The notes below the pieces were generated by a model. That model was given only the letters and a program-made list of their open reading frames with translations. It did not search any database and was not told the origin of the DNA. DNA of 64,000 bases. Origin: Brachybacterium huguangmaarense (GTDB lineage Bacteria > Actinomycetota > Actinomycetes > Actinomycetales > Dermabacteraceae). The first letter of the stretch is position 1, and every line of letters starts with the position of its first letter. Below, one piece after another: positions 52,086-61,629 of this stretch. The stretch spans positions 3,162,001-3,226,000 of the forward strand of contig NZ_CP107020.1 in the NCBI RefSeq assembly GCF_025725725.1. The letters run 5' to 3'. Both the position numbers and the translations under genes were made by a program.

Positions 52086-52895
52086 TCACACGAGCTGGCG
52101 GGCCAGGGCCACGAGCGCGACCACCACGATCACCGCGCGCAGGGCGTTCTCGGGCAGTCGCTTGGCGACATGGGTGCCGGCGTAGCCGCCGATCAGGGAG
52201 CCGATCGCGATCGCGATGCTGCCGCTCCAGACCACCTCCGCGCCGAGCGCGAGATGCGCGACCAGGTAGACCACGGCGGCGGTGACGTTGACGATGAGGG
52301 CCAGCAGGTTCTTCACGGCGTTCACGCTCTTCATGGGTCGTCCCGTGAAGGCGCCGAGGATGCCGAGGTACAGGATCCCCTGGGCCGCGGTGAAGAAGCC
52401 CCCGTACAGGGAGGCGCCCGCCATCGAGGTGAGCAGCCCCGGCGAGCGGTACACACGTCCCGGCGGGGCGTCCGTCGCGTCAGGCCGCGCCGCCGCGCGC
52501 CGCACCCGGCGGGCGGTGATCGCCGCGGTGATGCGTCGCTGGAAGACGACCAGCAGAAGGGCCACCACGATCAGCAGCGGGACGACGAACTCGAGCGCGC
52601 CGCCGGGGACCGCGAGCAGCAGGCACGACCCGGCCGCGGCGAACACGAGCGTCGTGGCCAGCAGCGGGCCCAGGCGGTTGGTGCGCTCGGCGGCGATCTC
52701 GCGCCGGTAGCCGACCACCGAGCCGATCGTCGAGAACATCATGCCGATGGTGTTGGTGCGCACGGCCGTGCCGGGGGCGATGCCGACCGCGAGCAGCACC
52801 GGCAGCGTCAGCAAAGAGCCCGAGCCGACCGCGGCGTTGATCATCCCGGCGAGCACCCCCATCACGAGGAGGAACGCCAGGGCTCCCAGAGCCAC
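52086..52895 (-). CDS. TauE/SafE-family membrane transporter
   Basis: This 269-residue protein has seven to eight membrane segments. Its N-terminal GVLAGMINAAVGSGSLLTLPVLLAVG and later GGYAGTHVAKRLPENALRAV are the paired TauE/SafE (DUF81) repeats. The family exports sulfite or organosulfur anions. GTG 52895 is chosen because it lies 5 bp after the DUF488 stop with GGGGGA upstream. It is last in a tpx-DUF488-tauE operon, which hints at thiol or sulfur stress. Confidence 0.88.
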   Translation of the reverse strand: MALGALAFLLVMGVLAGMINAAVGSGSLLTLPVLLAVGIAPGTAVRTNTIGMMFSTIGSVVGYRREIAAERTNRLGPLLATTLVFAAAGSCLLLAVPGGALEFVVPLLIVVALLLVVFQRRITAAITARRVRRAAARPDATDAPPGRVYRSPGLLTSMAGASLYGGFFTAAQGILYLGILGAFTGRPMKSVNAVKNLLALIVNVTAAVVYLVAHLALGAEVVWSGSIAIAIGSLIGGYAGTHVAKRLPENALRAVIVVVALVALARQLV

Positions 52896-52900
52896 CCCGC

Positions 52901-53281
52901 TCAGTCCCCCGTCAGCACATCGGCGAGCACGCGGCCGTTGGAGTGCTCGGGGTCCTTCGAGCCGACGAGCAGCACGAGCGTGCCCGAATCCGTCTCCCGT
53001 GCCCGGCGGCGCAGGCGCTCGGCCGCCCCGGACTGCTCGAGCTCGGCCCGGTAGCGCTCCGCGAACTCCTCGAAGCCGATCTCCTCGTGGTGGAAGGCGC
53101 GGCGCAGCTCCTCCGAGGGCGCCGCCTCCTTGTCCCACTCGGCGCCGGCCAGGCGCTCCTTCTTCACGCCCCGCGGCCACAGCCGGTCCACGAGCACCCA
53201 GGTCTCGCCCGCGGGCGGTGCCTCGTCGACCACGTCGTAGACGCGCGCGAGGCGGACGTCCGGGGTCGTCGCGCCCGTCAT
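52901..53281 (-). CDS. DUF488-family protein
   Basis: This 126-residue protein contains the family core WVLVDRLWPRGVKKERL and FHHEEIGFEEFAERYRAEL, ending LLVGSKDPEHSNGRVLADVL. DUF488 proteins are small, cytoplasmic and uncharacterised, with a conserved WPRG loop that suggests a nucleotide or anion site. It overlaps tpx by 4 bp and precedes the transporter gene by 5 bp. Confidence 0.88.
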   Translation of the reverse strand: MTGATTPDVRLARVYDVVDEAPPAGETWVLVDRLWPRGVKKERLAGAEWDKEAAPSEELRRAFHHEEIGFEEFAERYRAELEQSGAAERLRRRARETDSGTLVLLVGSKDPEHSNGRVLADVLTGD

Positions 53282-53775
53282 CGCAGGGCGGCGAGCGCGG
53301 CGTCGTAGTCGGGCTCGTGGGACATCTCGTCGACCAGCTGGGAGTGCAGCACCGTGCCCTCGCCGTCGATCACGACGACGCTGCGCGCGAGCAGGCCGGC
53401 GGTGGGACCGTCGGTCATCGTCACGCCGTAGTCCTCGCCGAAGGCCGTGCGGAACGCCGAGCCCATCACGACGTTCTCGATGCCCTCGGCGCCGCAGAAG
53501 CGCGCCTGGGCGAACGGCAGGTCGCGCGAGGCGCAGACGACGACCGTGTTCTCGAGCGTCGCGGCGAGCTCGTTGAAGCGGCGCACGCTCAGGGCGCAGG
53601 TCCCGGTGTCGACCGACGGGAAGATGTTCAGCACGATCCGCCGGCCCGGGAAGTCCGCGCTGCGCACGGGCGACAGGTCGACGCCGACGAGGTCGACGGC
53701 GGGAGCGGCGGTGCCCGGGGCGGGCAGCTCGCCGACGGTGTGGACGGGGGTTCCCTTGAACGCGGTGGTAGCCAT
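53278..53775 (-). CDS. tpx: Thiol peroxidase
   Basis: This 165-residue atypical 2-Cys peroxiredoxin reduces peroxides in the cytoplasm using thioredoxin. The peroxidatic Cys is in FPSVDTGTCALSVRRFN (about residue 60) and the resolving Cys in ARFCGAEG (about 94), the usual Tpx spacing. ATG 53775 is used. It heads an operon with DUF488 and the TauE/SafE-like transporter. Confidence 0.94.
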   Translation of the reverse strand: MATTAFKGTPVHTVGELPAPGTAAPAVDLVGVDLSPVRSADFPGRRIVLNIFPSVDTGTCALSVRRFNELAATLENTVVVCASRDLPFAQARFCGAEGIENVVMGSAFRTAFGEDYGVTMTDGPTAGLLARSVVVIDGEGTVLHSQLVDEMSHEPDYDAALAALR

Positions 53776-53875
53776 GACCTCATCCTCGCCCTCGGGCGGC
53801 TCCCGGGACAACCGCAGGCCACCGCCGGGACGGCGCCTGCTTGACGGGAGGCGCGGGGATGAGGAGGGTCGGAGC

Positions 53876-55048
53876 ATGACCACCGCGATCGTCAACGCCC
53901 ACATCCACGCCGTCTCCGCCCCCGCCGTCGACGGGACCGTCCTGCTCGAGGACGGCCGCATCCGCGCCGTCGGGCGCGACGTGACGGTCCCCGAGGGAGC
54001 CGAGGTGATCGACGCCGCGGGCGGCTGGCTGGTGCCCGGCTTCGTCGACGCGCACGTGCATCTGGGCATCCACGAGGAGGGCGAGGGCTGGGCCGGCGAC
54101 GACACCAACGAGCGCACCGATCCGGTGATGGCGGCGGCTCGAGCGCTTGACGCGATCAACCCGGCCGACCGGGGCTTCGAGGACGCCCTGCGCGGCGGCG
54201 TCACCACGGTGAACGTCAATCCCGGTTCGGCGAACCCCATTGGCGGTCTCGCCGTCGCGCTGCACACCCACGGCCGAGTGGTCGACGAGATGGTGCTGCG
54301 CTCGCCGTCCGGCCTCAAGTCGGCCCTCGGCGAGAACCCCAAGCGGGTGCACGGCGAGGCCAAGCGGACGCCGTCGACGCGGCTGGGGACCGCGCTCGTG
54401 ATCCGCACCGCGCTCGCGAAGGCCCGCGAGTGGATGGCCAAGGAGCCCGAGGACCGGCCCGTCGACCTGGTCTCCGAGGCGCTCGCGCGCGTGCTGTCCC
54501 ACGAGATCCCGTGGCGCCAGCACTGCCATCGCGCCGACGACATCGCGACCGCCCTGCGCCTGGCCGACGAGTTCGGCTACGACCTCGTGCTCGACCACGG
54601 CACCGAGGCCTACCGGATCGCCGACGTGGTGGCCGAGCACGGCGTGCCCGTGCTGTACGGGCCGCTCATCATCACCCGGACGAAGATCGAGACGAGGGAG
54701 CGCAGCGCCCAGGCCCCCGGCATCCTGACCCGGGCGGGGGTCAAGGTCTCGATCATCACCGACCACCCCGTGGTCCCGATCGACTTCCTGGTGCACGAGG
54801 CCTCCCTCGCGATGAAGGAGGGCCTGGACCACGACGACGCGATCCGCGCGATCACGCTCAACCCTGCGGAGGTGCTCGGCCTCGACGCGCGGATCGGCTC
54901 GATCGAGGTGGGCAAGGACGCCGACGTGGTGCTGTGGGAGGGCGATCCCCTCGACACGCGCAACCGGGCGCTGCGGGTGTGGATCGGCGGCGACGAGGTG
55001 ATGCGATACGACGCCGAGGCGCGCGCCTGCGTGATCGCGGACCGCTGA
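53876..55048 (+). CDS. Amidohydrolase-family protein (COG1228-like)
   Basis: This 390-residue protein has a composite beta-sandwich and a TIM-barrel metallohydrolase domain. Metal ligands are likely in VDAHVHLGIHEEG, WRQHCHRADD, LDHGTEAYR and IITDHPVV. LNPAEVLGLDARIGSIEVGKDADVVLWEGDPLD is the classic C-terminal signature. Relatives include imidazolonepropionase and prolidase-like enzymes. Substrate is unknown. ATG 53876 has GGGTCGGAG upstream. It is divergent from tpx. Confidence 0.88.
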   Translation: MTTAIVNAHIHAVSAPAVDGTVLLEDGRIRAVGRDVTVPEGAEVIDAAGGWLVPGFVDAHVHLGIHEEGEGWAGDDTNERTDPVMAAARALDAINPADRGFEDALRGGVTTVNVNPGSANPIGGLAVALHTHGRVVDEMVLRSPSGLKSALGENPKRVHGEAKRTPSTRLGTALVIRTALAKAREWMAKEPEDRPVDLVSEALARVLSHEIPWRQHCHRADDIATALRLADEFGYDLVLDHGTEAYRIADVVAEHGVPVLYGPLIITRTKIETRERSAQAPGILTRAGVKVSIITDHPVVPIDFLVHEASLAMKEGLDHDDAIRAITLNPAEVLGLDARIGSIEVGKDADVVLWEGDPLDTRNRALRVWIGGDEVMRYDAEARACVIADR

Positions 55049-55224
55049 CGGGCCGGCCCCGGGGCGCCACTGCAGCGGCGACGCGCTGACCGCTCGGTCC
55101 TCGGCGCCTGTGCGACGCAGCTCACGTACGTTACGGTCGAGGCAGGCGGAGTCACGTCGCACGACCCCGCCCGCGGGTCGTGCCCGGCGCCGGATCCGCA
55201 TCGGCCCCCAGGAAGGGAATGACC

Positions 55225-55800
55225 ATGACGTATCAGGGCAGCATCCAGGATCTGCAGGTCGCCGAGGTCGTCGACTCCGCGGGCGACAAGGTCGGCAGGG
55301 TCGGCCAGGTCTACCTCACCAACGACAGCCAGGAGCCGTCGTGGGTCACCGTCAACACGGGCCTCTTCGGGACCAAGGAGACGTTCATCCCGCTCGCCGA
55401 GGCGAGCTACGCCGACGGCGTCATCACCGTCCCGTACGAGAAGTCGTTCATCAAGGACGCGCCGCACGTGGACGAGGACGGCGAGATCTCCCGCGAGGAG
55501 GAGGACGAGCTCTACCGCTACTACGGCGTCCAGGAGGCGAGCGCGGACGTCGCCGACGAGGCGCCCGCCGCCGAGCAGACGGCCGGTGACGCCGAGACCG
55601 TCTCCCCGCAGGCCCCGGCCGCGGACGACGAGGGGACCACGGCCCCCGAGGAGGACCCGGCCGGGCAGGCGCCCGATGTCGCCGAGGACGCGGCCGCACG
55701 CGAGGAGGCCGACGAGCTCCCGGCAGGGCATCACCTTCCTCTCGCGGCTCGGCTGGAGGCTGTCCGGCGGCGAGCTGACGGAGAACCGTCTGGTCCGTGA
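55225..55800 (+). CDS. PRC-barrel domain protein, C-terminus possibly frameshifted
   Basis: This 191-residue protein has an N-terminal PRC-barrel (about 1-85, with VVDSAGDKVGRVGQVYLTN and FIPLAEASYADGVITVPY) and an acidic Ala/Glu tail. ATG 55225 is chosen for the GGAAGGG site 8 bases upstream. After about 55720 the frame becomes uncharacteristic (HHLPLAARLEAVRRR), while the next frame continues with good codon use as GITFLSRLGWRLSGG to 55987. One base too many in CCC 55719-55721 would explain it. Role unknown; PRC proteins often bind nucleic acid or act in stress. Confidence 0.8.
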   Translation: MTYQGSIQDLQVAEVVDSAGDKVGRVGQVYLTNDSQEPSWVTVNTGLFGTKETFIPLAEASYADGVITVPYEKSFIKDAPHVDEDGEISREEEDELYRYYGVQEASADVADEAPAAEQTAGDAETVSPQAPAADDEGTTAPEEDPAGQAPDVAEDAAAREEADELPAGHHLPLAARLEAVRRRADGEPSGP

Positions 55801-55987
55801 CCTCGGCGGGCACCTGGAGGCGTTCGCCTTCGCGACACGCCCGAAGAAGGTCGTCGATGCCCTGGTGCGCGCCGGTGCCCCCGGCGCCGAGCAGGTCCCC
55901 GCCCGCGCGCTCCCGCCCGGCAGGCTCTCCGGCGCTCCCGGCTCCCTGCCCGACGAGGTGCCGGGCTGGCCCCGGCCCCTGACGTGA
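55676..55987 (+). other. Coding-like continuation in the next frame
   Basis: This frame shows strongly G/C-biased third positions from about 55722 to 55987 and reads LSGGELTENRLVRDLGG, FATRPKKVVDALVRAG and a Pro-rich end. It could be the displaced C-terminus of the PRC-barrel protein (removing one C at 55719-55721 joins them) or a separate small gene from ATG 55676. I do not recognise a family. Confidence 0.5.
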
Positions 55988-56017
55988 GCCCGTGCGCCGG
56001 AGGCGGAACGGCCGTCA

Positions 56018-56697
56018 TCAGTCGACCGTGACCTGGCCGGAGTCGACGTCGACGGTGACCTCCTTCTCGACACCCTGCTGGGCGATGTCGAACTGGTACT
56101 CGCGACGGCCGTCGTCTCCCTCGAGCTTCCAGCCGCGCAGCTCGCCGTCCCGGGCGGCGAGGGCCTTCTCGAGCGCGGCGTCGTAGGTCATGGGCTGAGT
56201 GAGGTCGATGGCCTGCTCCCGGTCGTCGGTGCGGTCCTGCTCCTCGCGCACCACGTCGCCCGTGATCGCGTCGATCAACACGTCTGGTCGGTGCCGTCGA
56301 CGAGCACCGAGACCTCCCACTGCCACGTCTCGGTGCGGTTGTAGTCCAGCTCGACGGCGTGCACGGTGCCGTCGCCGGCCGTGTCCGTCGCGGTCGCGAT
56401 CGCCTGCTCGGGCGTCACGGGGAAGGCCGCGGTGCGCAGATCGGTGTCCTGCCCGGGCTGCTCGGTGAGGGCCTGCAGGCTGCTCGGGACGGTCCCGGAG
56501 CCGCCGTCGCTCGGAGCAGGACCGCTCGAGCCGCCGCCGTCGCTCGGGGCGGGCACGGTGGCGGCCGGACCTGCCGAGGGGACCTCGGCGTCGTCGGCGC
56601 CGGAGGTGCAGGATGCGAGGCCGCCCAGGGCGAGCAGGCCGATCGCGGGCGGGAGGACGGCATGGCGCACGAGGGTGCGGCGCAGCGTGGGGATCAT
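56018..56697 (-). pseudogene. PepSY-domain lipoprotein, frameshifted
   Basis: ATG 56697 (CAGGAG upstream) starts a lipoprotein signal ([12 protein letters not shown], with the lipobox Cys) and a Gly/Ser/Pro linker. A first PepSY repeat ([26 protein letters not shown]) then runs into TGA at 56275. The next frame continues without a gap as DVLIDAITGDVVREEQ and a second PepSY repeat (MTYDAALEKALAA, YQFDIAQQGVEKEV) to the stop at 56018. One missing base near 56284-56287 accounts for it, giving about 226 residues. PepSY lipoproteins act outside the membrane. Confidence 0.8.
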
Positions 56698-56929
56698 GGG
56701 GTCGCTCCTGTCGTCGGCCGTGGTGCACGACGCGCGGGCACGGCCGTTCCGTAGGGCCCCGCCTCGGCGTCGCGGCACCGGGGTCGTCCCCGTCGACCCT
56801 AGCGCGGGGCCACGGGCGCCGCTGTCGGCAGTCCCACCGGATGACCTTCGTCCTTCCCCTGCGGCGCGCGCGTGCGTAGCGTGGGATCACTGGGCCCAGA
56901 CGGGCCTCCCGATGAGACCGAGGAGCAGC

Positions 56930-59443
56930 ATGTCGTCCACGAGCACATCCCCCACTCCCGTCGCACCCTGGCCCGACGGGGCCGCCACTCCCCTCGGCGA
57001 GGAGCAGGCGGCCCTCATGGACCAGTGGTGGCGCGCCGCCAACTACCTGTCGGTCGGGCAGATCTACCTCAAGGACAACCCGTTGCTGCGCGAGCCGCTC
57101 CAGCGCGAGCACATCAAGGCGCGCCTGCTGGGCCACTGGGGCACGACGCCGGGGCTGAACTTCCTGTACGCCCACGCCAACCGCGCCATCACGGACCGCG
57201 GCCTGCACGCCATGTTCGTCACGGGGCCCGGGCACGGCGGCCCCGGCCTCGTCGCCTCGACCTACCTCGAGGGCACGTACTCGGAGATCTATCCGAACGT
57301 CTCGGAGGACCTGCACGGCCTGAAGCGCCTGTTCACCCAGTTCTCCTTCCCCGGCGGCATCCCCTCGCACGTCGCTCCCGAGACCCCCGGCTCGATCCAC
57401 GAGGGCGGCGAGCTCGGCTACGCCCTCTCCCACGCCTACGGGGCGATGTTCGACAACCCCGAGCAGATCGCGTTCACGGTCGTCGGCGACGGCGAGGCCG
57501 AGAGCGGGCCGCTCGCCACGTCATGGCACTCCAACAAGTTCCTCAACCCGCACACCGACGGCGTCGTGCTGCCGATCCTGCACCTGAACGGCTACAAGAT
57601 CGCCAACCCGACGGTGCTCGCCCGCATCGGCGACGAGCAGCTCGGCGACCTCATGCGCGGATACGGGCACGAGCCGATCTTCTTCACGGCCGGCTTCGAC
57701 GACGAGGACCGGGTCTCGGTGCACCAGCGCTTCGCCGCGGTGCTCGACGAGGCCCTCGACGCGATCGCCGACATCAAGCGGCGGGCTGCCGAGGCCGCGG
57801 AGGCGGGCGAGAGGATCGAGCGCCCCGCCTGGCCGATGATCGTCTTCCGCACCCCCAAGGGCTGGACCGGTCCGAAGGAGATCGACGGCAAGAAGGCGGA
57901 GGGCTCGTGGCGCTCCCACCAGGTGCCGCTCGCCAACGCCCGCGACACCGACGAGCATCTGCACGACCTCGATCAATGGCTGCGGTCCTACCGGCCCGAG
58001 GAGCTGTTCGACGAGGACGGCAGGATCCGTCCGGAGATCCGCGGCCTCGCTCCCGCACCCGAGCTGCGGATGTCGGCCAACCCGTCGACCAACGGCGGCG
58101 AGGTGCTCACAGCGCTGCGCCTGCCCGACTTCCGCGACTACGCCGTCGACGTCCCCTCCCCCGGCGGGTCGGTCTCCGAGCCGACCCGCGTGCTCGGGAC
58201 CTGGCTGCGGGACGTCATCACCGACAACCCGCACAACTTCCGCATCTTCGGGCCCGACGAGACGGCGTCCAACCGGCTCCAGGCCGTCTACGACGTGACG
58301 GCCAAGCAGTGGAACGCCGAGTACGTGCCCGACGACGCCGACGACCCGATGGCGCCCGAGGGCCGCGTGATGGAGATGCTGTCCGAGCACCAGTGCGAGG
58401 GCTGGCTCGAGGGCTACCTGCTGACCGGGCGCCACGGCCTGTTCAACTCCTACGAGGCGTTCATCCACATCATCGACTCGATGGTCAACCAGCACGCCAA
58501 GTGGCTCAAGGTGACCAACGAGATCGAGTGGCGCCGTCCGATCGCCTCGCTCAACTACCTGCTGTCGAGCCACGTGTGGCGTCAGGACCACAACGGCTTC
58601 TCGCATCAGGATCCGGGCTTCATCGACCACATGGTCAACAAGAAGGCCGAGATCGTGCGGGTGTACCTGCCGCCGGACGCCAACACGCTGCTGTCGACGT
58701 TCGACCACTGCCTGCGGTCGCGCCAGTACGTCAACGTGGTCGTGGCCGGCAAGCAGCCCAACCCGAACTGGCTCACGATGGACGAGGCCGTCACGCATTG
58801 CACGCGCGGTCTGGGGATCTGGGACTGGGCGGGCACCGAGGTCGAGGGCACCGACCCCGACGTGGTGCTCGCGTGCGCGGGCGACATCCCCACGATCGAG
58901 GTGCTCGCCGCCGCCAAGATCCTGCGCGAGGAGGTCCCGGACCTCAAGGTGCGCGTGGTCAATGTCGTGGACCTGATGCGCCTGCAGGACGAGACCGAGC
59001 ATCCGCACGGCCTCTCGCAGAAGGCGTTCGAAGGGATCTTCGGCGAGGACATCCCGGTGGTGTTCGCCTACCACGGCTACCCCTGGCTGATCCACCGTCT
59101 CGCGTACCGCCACGACCGGCACAGCCGGGTGCACGTGCGCGGCTACAAGGAGGAGGGCACCACCACCACGCCGTTCGACATGCTCATGCGCAACGACACC
59201 GACCGGTTCCACCTCGTGATGGACGTGATCGACCGGGTCGACGAGCTCGGCACGCGCTTCGCCTCCCTCCGCCAGCGGATGGAGGACGAGCGGATCCGCG
59301 CCCGCGCCTACGCGTACGCGCACGGCGAGGACCTGCCCGAGGTCTCGCAGTGGCAGTGGGACGACAACGCCGACCTGGCCGATCCGTCGGCCGGGACGAT
59401 CGCCTCGCCCGCGACCGCGACCACCGGCGGGGACAACGAGTGA
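56930..59443 (+). CDS. xfp: Phosphoketolase (Xfp family)
   Basis: This 837-residue TPP-dependent enzyme splits xylulose-5-P (and usually fructose-6-P) to acetyl-P. Family landmarks are [61 protein letters not shown] for TPP binding, [15 protein letters not shown] and GYEAF-like [16 protein letters not shown] 56930 follows GAGGAG. A TAGCGT hexamer at 56877-56882 may be the -10. With Pgi in the same window it could support a bifid-like shunt. A terminator follows at 59494. Confidence 0.95.
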   Translation: MSSTSTSPTPVAPWPDGAATPLGEEQAALMDQWWRAANYLSVGQIYLKDNPLLREPLQREHIKARLLGHWGTTPGLNFLYAHANRAITDRGLHAMFVTGPGHGGPGLVASTYLEGTYSEIYPNVSEDLHGLKRLFTQFSFPGGIPSHVAPETPGSIHEGGELGYALSHAYGAMFDNPEQIAFTVVGDGEAESGPLATSWHSNKFLNPHTDGVVLPILHLNGYKIANPTVLARIGDEQLGDLMRGYGHEPIFFTAGFDDEDRVSVHQRFAAVLDEALDAIADIKRRAAEAAEAGERIERPAWPMIVFRTPKGWTGPKEIDGKKAEGSWRSHQVPLANARDTDEHLHDLDQWLRSYRPEELFDEDGRIRPEIRGLAPAPELRMSANPSTNGGEVLTALRLPDFRDYAVDVPSPGGSVSEPTRVLGTWLRDVITDNPHNFRIFGPDETASNRLQAVYDVTAKQWNAEYVPDDADDPMAPEGRVMEMLSEHQCEGWLEGYLLTGRHGLFNSYEAFIHIIDSMVNQHAKWLKVTNEIEWRRPIASLNYLLSSHVWRQDHNGFSHQDPGFIDHMVNKKAEIVRVYLPPDANTLLSTFDHCLRSRQYVNVVVAGKQPNPNWLTMDEAVTHCTRGLGIWDWAGTEVEGTDPDVVLACAGDIPTIEVLAAAKILREEVPDLKVRVVNVVDLMRLQDETEHPHGLSQKAFEGIFGEDIPVVFAYHGYPWLIHRLAYRHDRHSRVHVRGYKEEGTTTTPFDMLMRNDTDRFHLVMDVIDRVDELGTRFASLRQRMEDERIRARAYAYAHGEDLPEVSQWQWDDNADLADPSAGTIASPATATTGGDNE

Positions 59444-59493
59444 GGCCCTGACCGCGTGAGGCCCTGACACAGGAGGGCCCAGGCCGAGGGCCG

Positions 59494-59532
59494 AGGGGGC
59501 CGGGTTCCGCAGCACGCGGGGCCCGGCCCTCT
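59494..59532 (+). terminator. Hairpin terminator after xfp
   Basis: Arms 59494-59504 and 59522-59532 pair over 11 bp with one mismatch, 50 bp after the xfp stop. Confidence 0.6.
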
Positions 59533-59577
59533 CCGCGTTGCGGGAACCGGTGTAAGCGTCACTGGGCGGGACAGGAC

Positions 59578-59715
59578 GGGGCGGAGAGGTGCCGCACGCT
59601 GACGCTGGCGCCCGCTGCCCGCCACCGGCCGGCGAATGCCAGCCGTCTGTCGGAGAATGCCACCGTACGAGACATAGATGGGCGGAGAGGCGCCGTGAGC
59701 CGGCATTCGCCCGGC
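59578..59715. repeat. Composite intergenic repeats
   Basis: A 16-bp motif, GGGCGGAGAGG(T/C)GCCG, occurs at 59578-59593 and 59680-59695. GCCGGCGAATGCC at 59628-59640 is inverted at 59702-59715 with one extra base, and a partial direct copy, CGGAGAATGCC, lies at 59651-59661. The stretch 59664-59711 resembles the repeats at 47273-47444. No gene is visible in 59444-59805. Confidence 0.65.
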
Positions 59716-59738
59716 GCGGCACACACCCGCCCGCCCTC

Positions 59739-59817
59739 AGCGCAGGCTCAGGCGGCGGATGCTCGTCCCGAGCGCAGGCTCAGGCGGCGATCAGCCAGCG
59801 CACGCTCAGGCGGCGAT
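59739..59817. repeat. Triplicated 3' end of the MFS gene
   Basis: AGCGCAGGCTCAGGCGGCG(G)AT occurs at 59739-59760 and 59771-59791, and with one change at 59797-59817. The third copy contains the last codons and stop of the minus-strand MFS gene, so its 3' end appears copied twice downstream. Confidence 0.7.
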
Positions 59818-61071
59818 CTCGTCCTGGCGGCGCTGTCCGCCCGTCACGATCCAGCGCACGGCGAGCACGCCGGCGCACGCGATCAGCACGACGGAGACCC
59901 AGGCCGGCGCCCGCACCCCGAAGGTGTCGATGAGGCGGCCGCCCACGAGGGCGCCCATCGCGATCGAGAGGTTGAAGATCGTCGAGTTCAGCGCCGTCGC
60001 CGACTCCTCGTAGCGGCCCGCGTACCGGGTGACGAAGGTCTGCATGACGACCGAGATCGCCCCGCCGAACAGGCCCCACACCGCCACCAGGACCACTGCG
60101 AGCGAGGGGCCGTGGACGAGCAGCTCGATCGCGAGCAGCGCGGCGGCGATGCCGACCGAGATCGTGATGACCGCGGCACCCGGGGAGCGCCGCAGCAGCG
60201 GGGCGGCCGCGAAGTTGCCGATCAGGCCCGCGACGCCGAACACGAGCAGCATCGGTGCCACCGCGTCGACCTCGAGGCCGGCGGCCTCCTGCAGCAGGGG
60301 GCTCACGTAGCTGTAGGTCAGGAACTGTCCGGACACGAGCAGCCCTGCCATCACCACCGCGTAGCGCACGCCGCGGCGCTGGAAGGCCGCCAGCAGGTCG
60401 CCCAGATGCGTGGGCTCGTCGGCGTGCACGGGTCGGACCAGCAGCAGGACCGCCACCAGCACGAGCAGGGCGATGCCCCCGACCACCATGAACGACTCGC
60501 GCCATCCGAGCTGCGAGCCGAGCCACGAGGCGAGCGGCACGCCGAGCACGAGCGCCCCGCCCGTGCCGGCGAAGGCGACGGTGAGGGCGGCAGCCGAGCG
60601 CTCGGCAGGCACCTGGCGCACCGTGATGACGGGCATCGCCGGCCAGTACAGGCCGATCGCGATGCCCGCGAAGATGCGCGAGAACAGCAGGGAGTACATG
60701 CCGGTCGACAGCACGGAGAGGCCGCACGAGACGACGACCGCGGCGAGCGCGAGGACCAGCACGAGACGACGGTCGAGCCGACGGGTGATGACGGGCGCCA
60801 CGAGCGCGATCACGGCCGCGAGCACGCCGGGCAGCGTCACGGCGAGCCCGACGACGCCGCGGCTCACGCCGAGGTCGTCGGCGATCAGGGTGAGCACGCC
60901 GATCGGCAGCTCCTCGATCGTCACGAGGGTGAAGATGCCGATGCCGATCGCGGCGACGGCCGCCCATCGGCGAAGGGGCGGGTGGAGGGTGGTGGCGTCT
61001 CTCGTCGGTGTGGCCTCGAAGGCTGCGCCGGAGGTGCTTCCGGGCTCGACGGACGTGCCGGGGGTGGTCAT
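59806..61071 (-). CDS. MFS transporter (DHA1-like efflux)
   Basis: This 421-residue protein has 12 membrane segments. The first half shows TIEELPIGVLTLIADDLGVS, PVITRRLDRRLVLVLAL and FSRIFAGIAIGLYWPAMPVIT with the DHA1-like loop and helix motifs, as in AraJ/PbuE/sugar-efflux-type exporters. The substrate is unknown; export is favoured by family. ATG 61071 is used, after AAGGAAGA. Its 3' end carries a repeat (59739-59817). Confidence 0.87.
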   Translation of the reverse strand: MTTPGTSVEPGSTSGAAFEATPTRDATTLHPPLRRWAAVAAIGIGIFTLVTIEELPIGVLTLIADDLGVSRGVVGLAVTLPGVLAAVIALVAPVITRRLDRRLVLVLALAAVVVSCGLSVLSTGMYSLLFSRIFAGIAIGLYWPAMPVITVRQVPAERSAAALTVAFAGTGGALVLGVPLASWLGSQLGWRESFMVVGGIALLVLVAVLLLVRPVHADEPTHLGDLLAAFQRRGVRYAVVMAGLLVSGQFLTYSYVSPLLQEAAGLEVDAVAPMLLVFGVAGLIGNFAAAPLLRRSPGAAVITISVGIAAALLAIELLVHGPSLAVVLVAVWGLFGGAISVVMQTFVTRYAGRYEESATALNSTIFNLSIAMGALVGGRLIDTFGVRAPAWVSVVLIACAGVLAVRWIVTGGQRRQDEIAA

Positions 61072-61292
61072 GGGTCTTCCTTCCGTGCTCGCGTGGACGG
61101 CGGCGGATGCCGCATCGGTGTCCCGCGCTCACGGATGCGTCGGCCTCGCACCAGGGGCAGAGCCCCGGGGGTCGACGCACCGGCCTGACCGGGCCCGTCC
61201 AGGCTAGCCCTCCCCGCCGGGCGGGGTCACGCCCTGGTGGGAGGGCTCACCGACGTATCGTGGCCGCACATCCAGCGCGAGGAGGAGCAGCC

Positions 61293-61562
61293 ATGATCCG
61301 TCGCATCGTCCGTGTCCGCGGCCGCGTCCAGGGCGTCGGCTTCCGCATGTCCGCCGCGATGAGGGCGGAGCAGCTCGGGGTCACCGGCACCGTGCGCAAC
61401 CTGTTCGACGGCACCGTCGAGGCCGACGTCGAGGGCGAGGACGACGCCGTCGAGGCGATGGTGGCGTGGCTCCGCTCGGGGCCGCCGAGCGCGGCGGTCG
61501 AGCGCGTCGACGTGCGCGAGGACACTCCGCGCGGGGCGTCCTCCTTCCGGGTGACGGGCTGA
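61293..61562 (+). CDS. acyP: Acylphosphatase
   Basis: This 89-residue enzyme hydrolyses carboxyl-phosphate bonds such as acetyl-P. The catalytic Arg and the phosphate loop are in GRVQGVGFRMSAA, and the second signature GTVRNLFDGTVEADVEG contains the conserved Asn. Length is normal for the family. ATG 61293 follows GAGGAGGAG. It is notable in a genome with phosphoketolase, which makes acetyl-P. Confidence 0.94.
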   Translation: MIRRIVRVRGRVQGVGFRMSAAMRAEQLGVTGTVRNLFDGTVEADVEGEDDAVEAMVAWLRSGPPSAAVERVDVREDTPRGASSFRVTG

Positions 61563-61629
61563 TCTGCCCGTAGGATTCGGCGCACACCGATCCCGCGCCG
61601 CCCCGGCGCCCGCACCGGAGGACTCCCCT

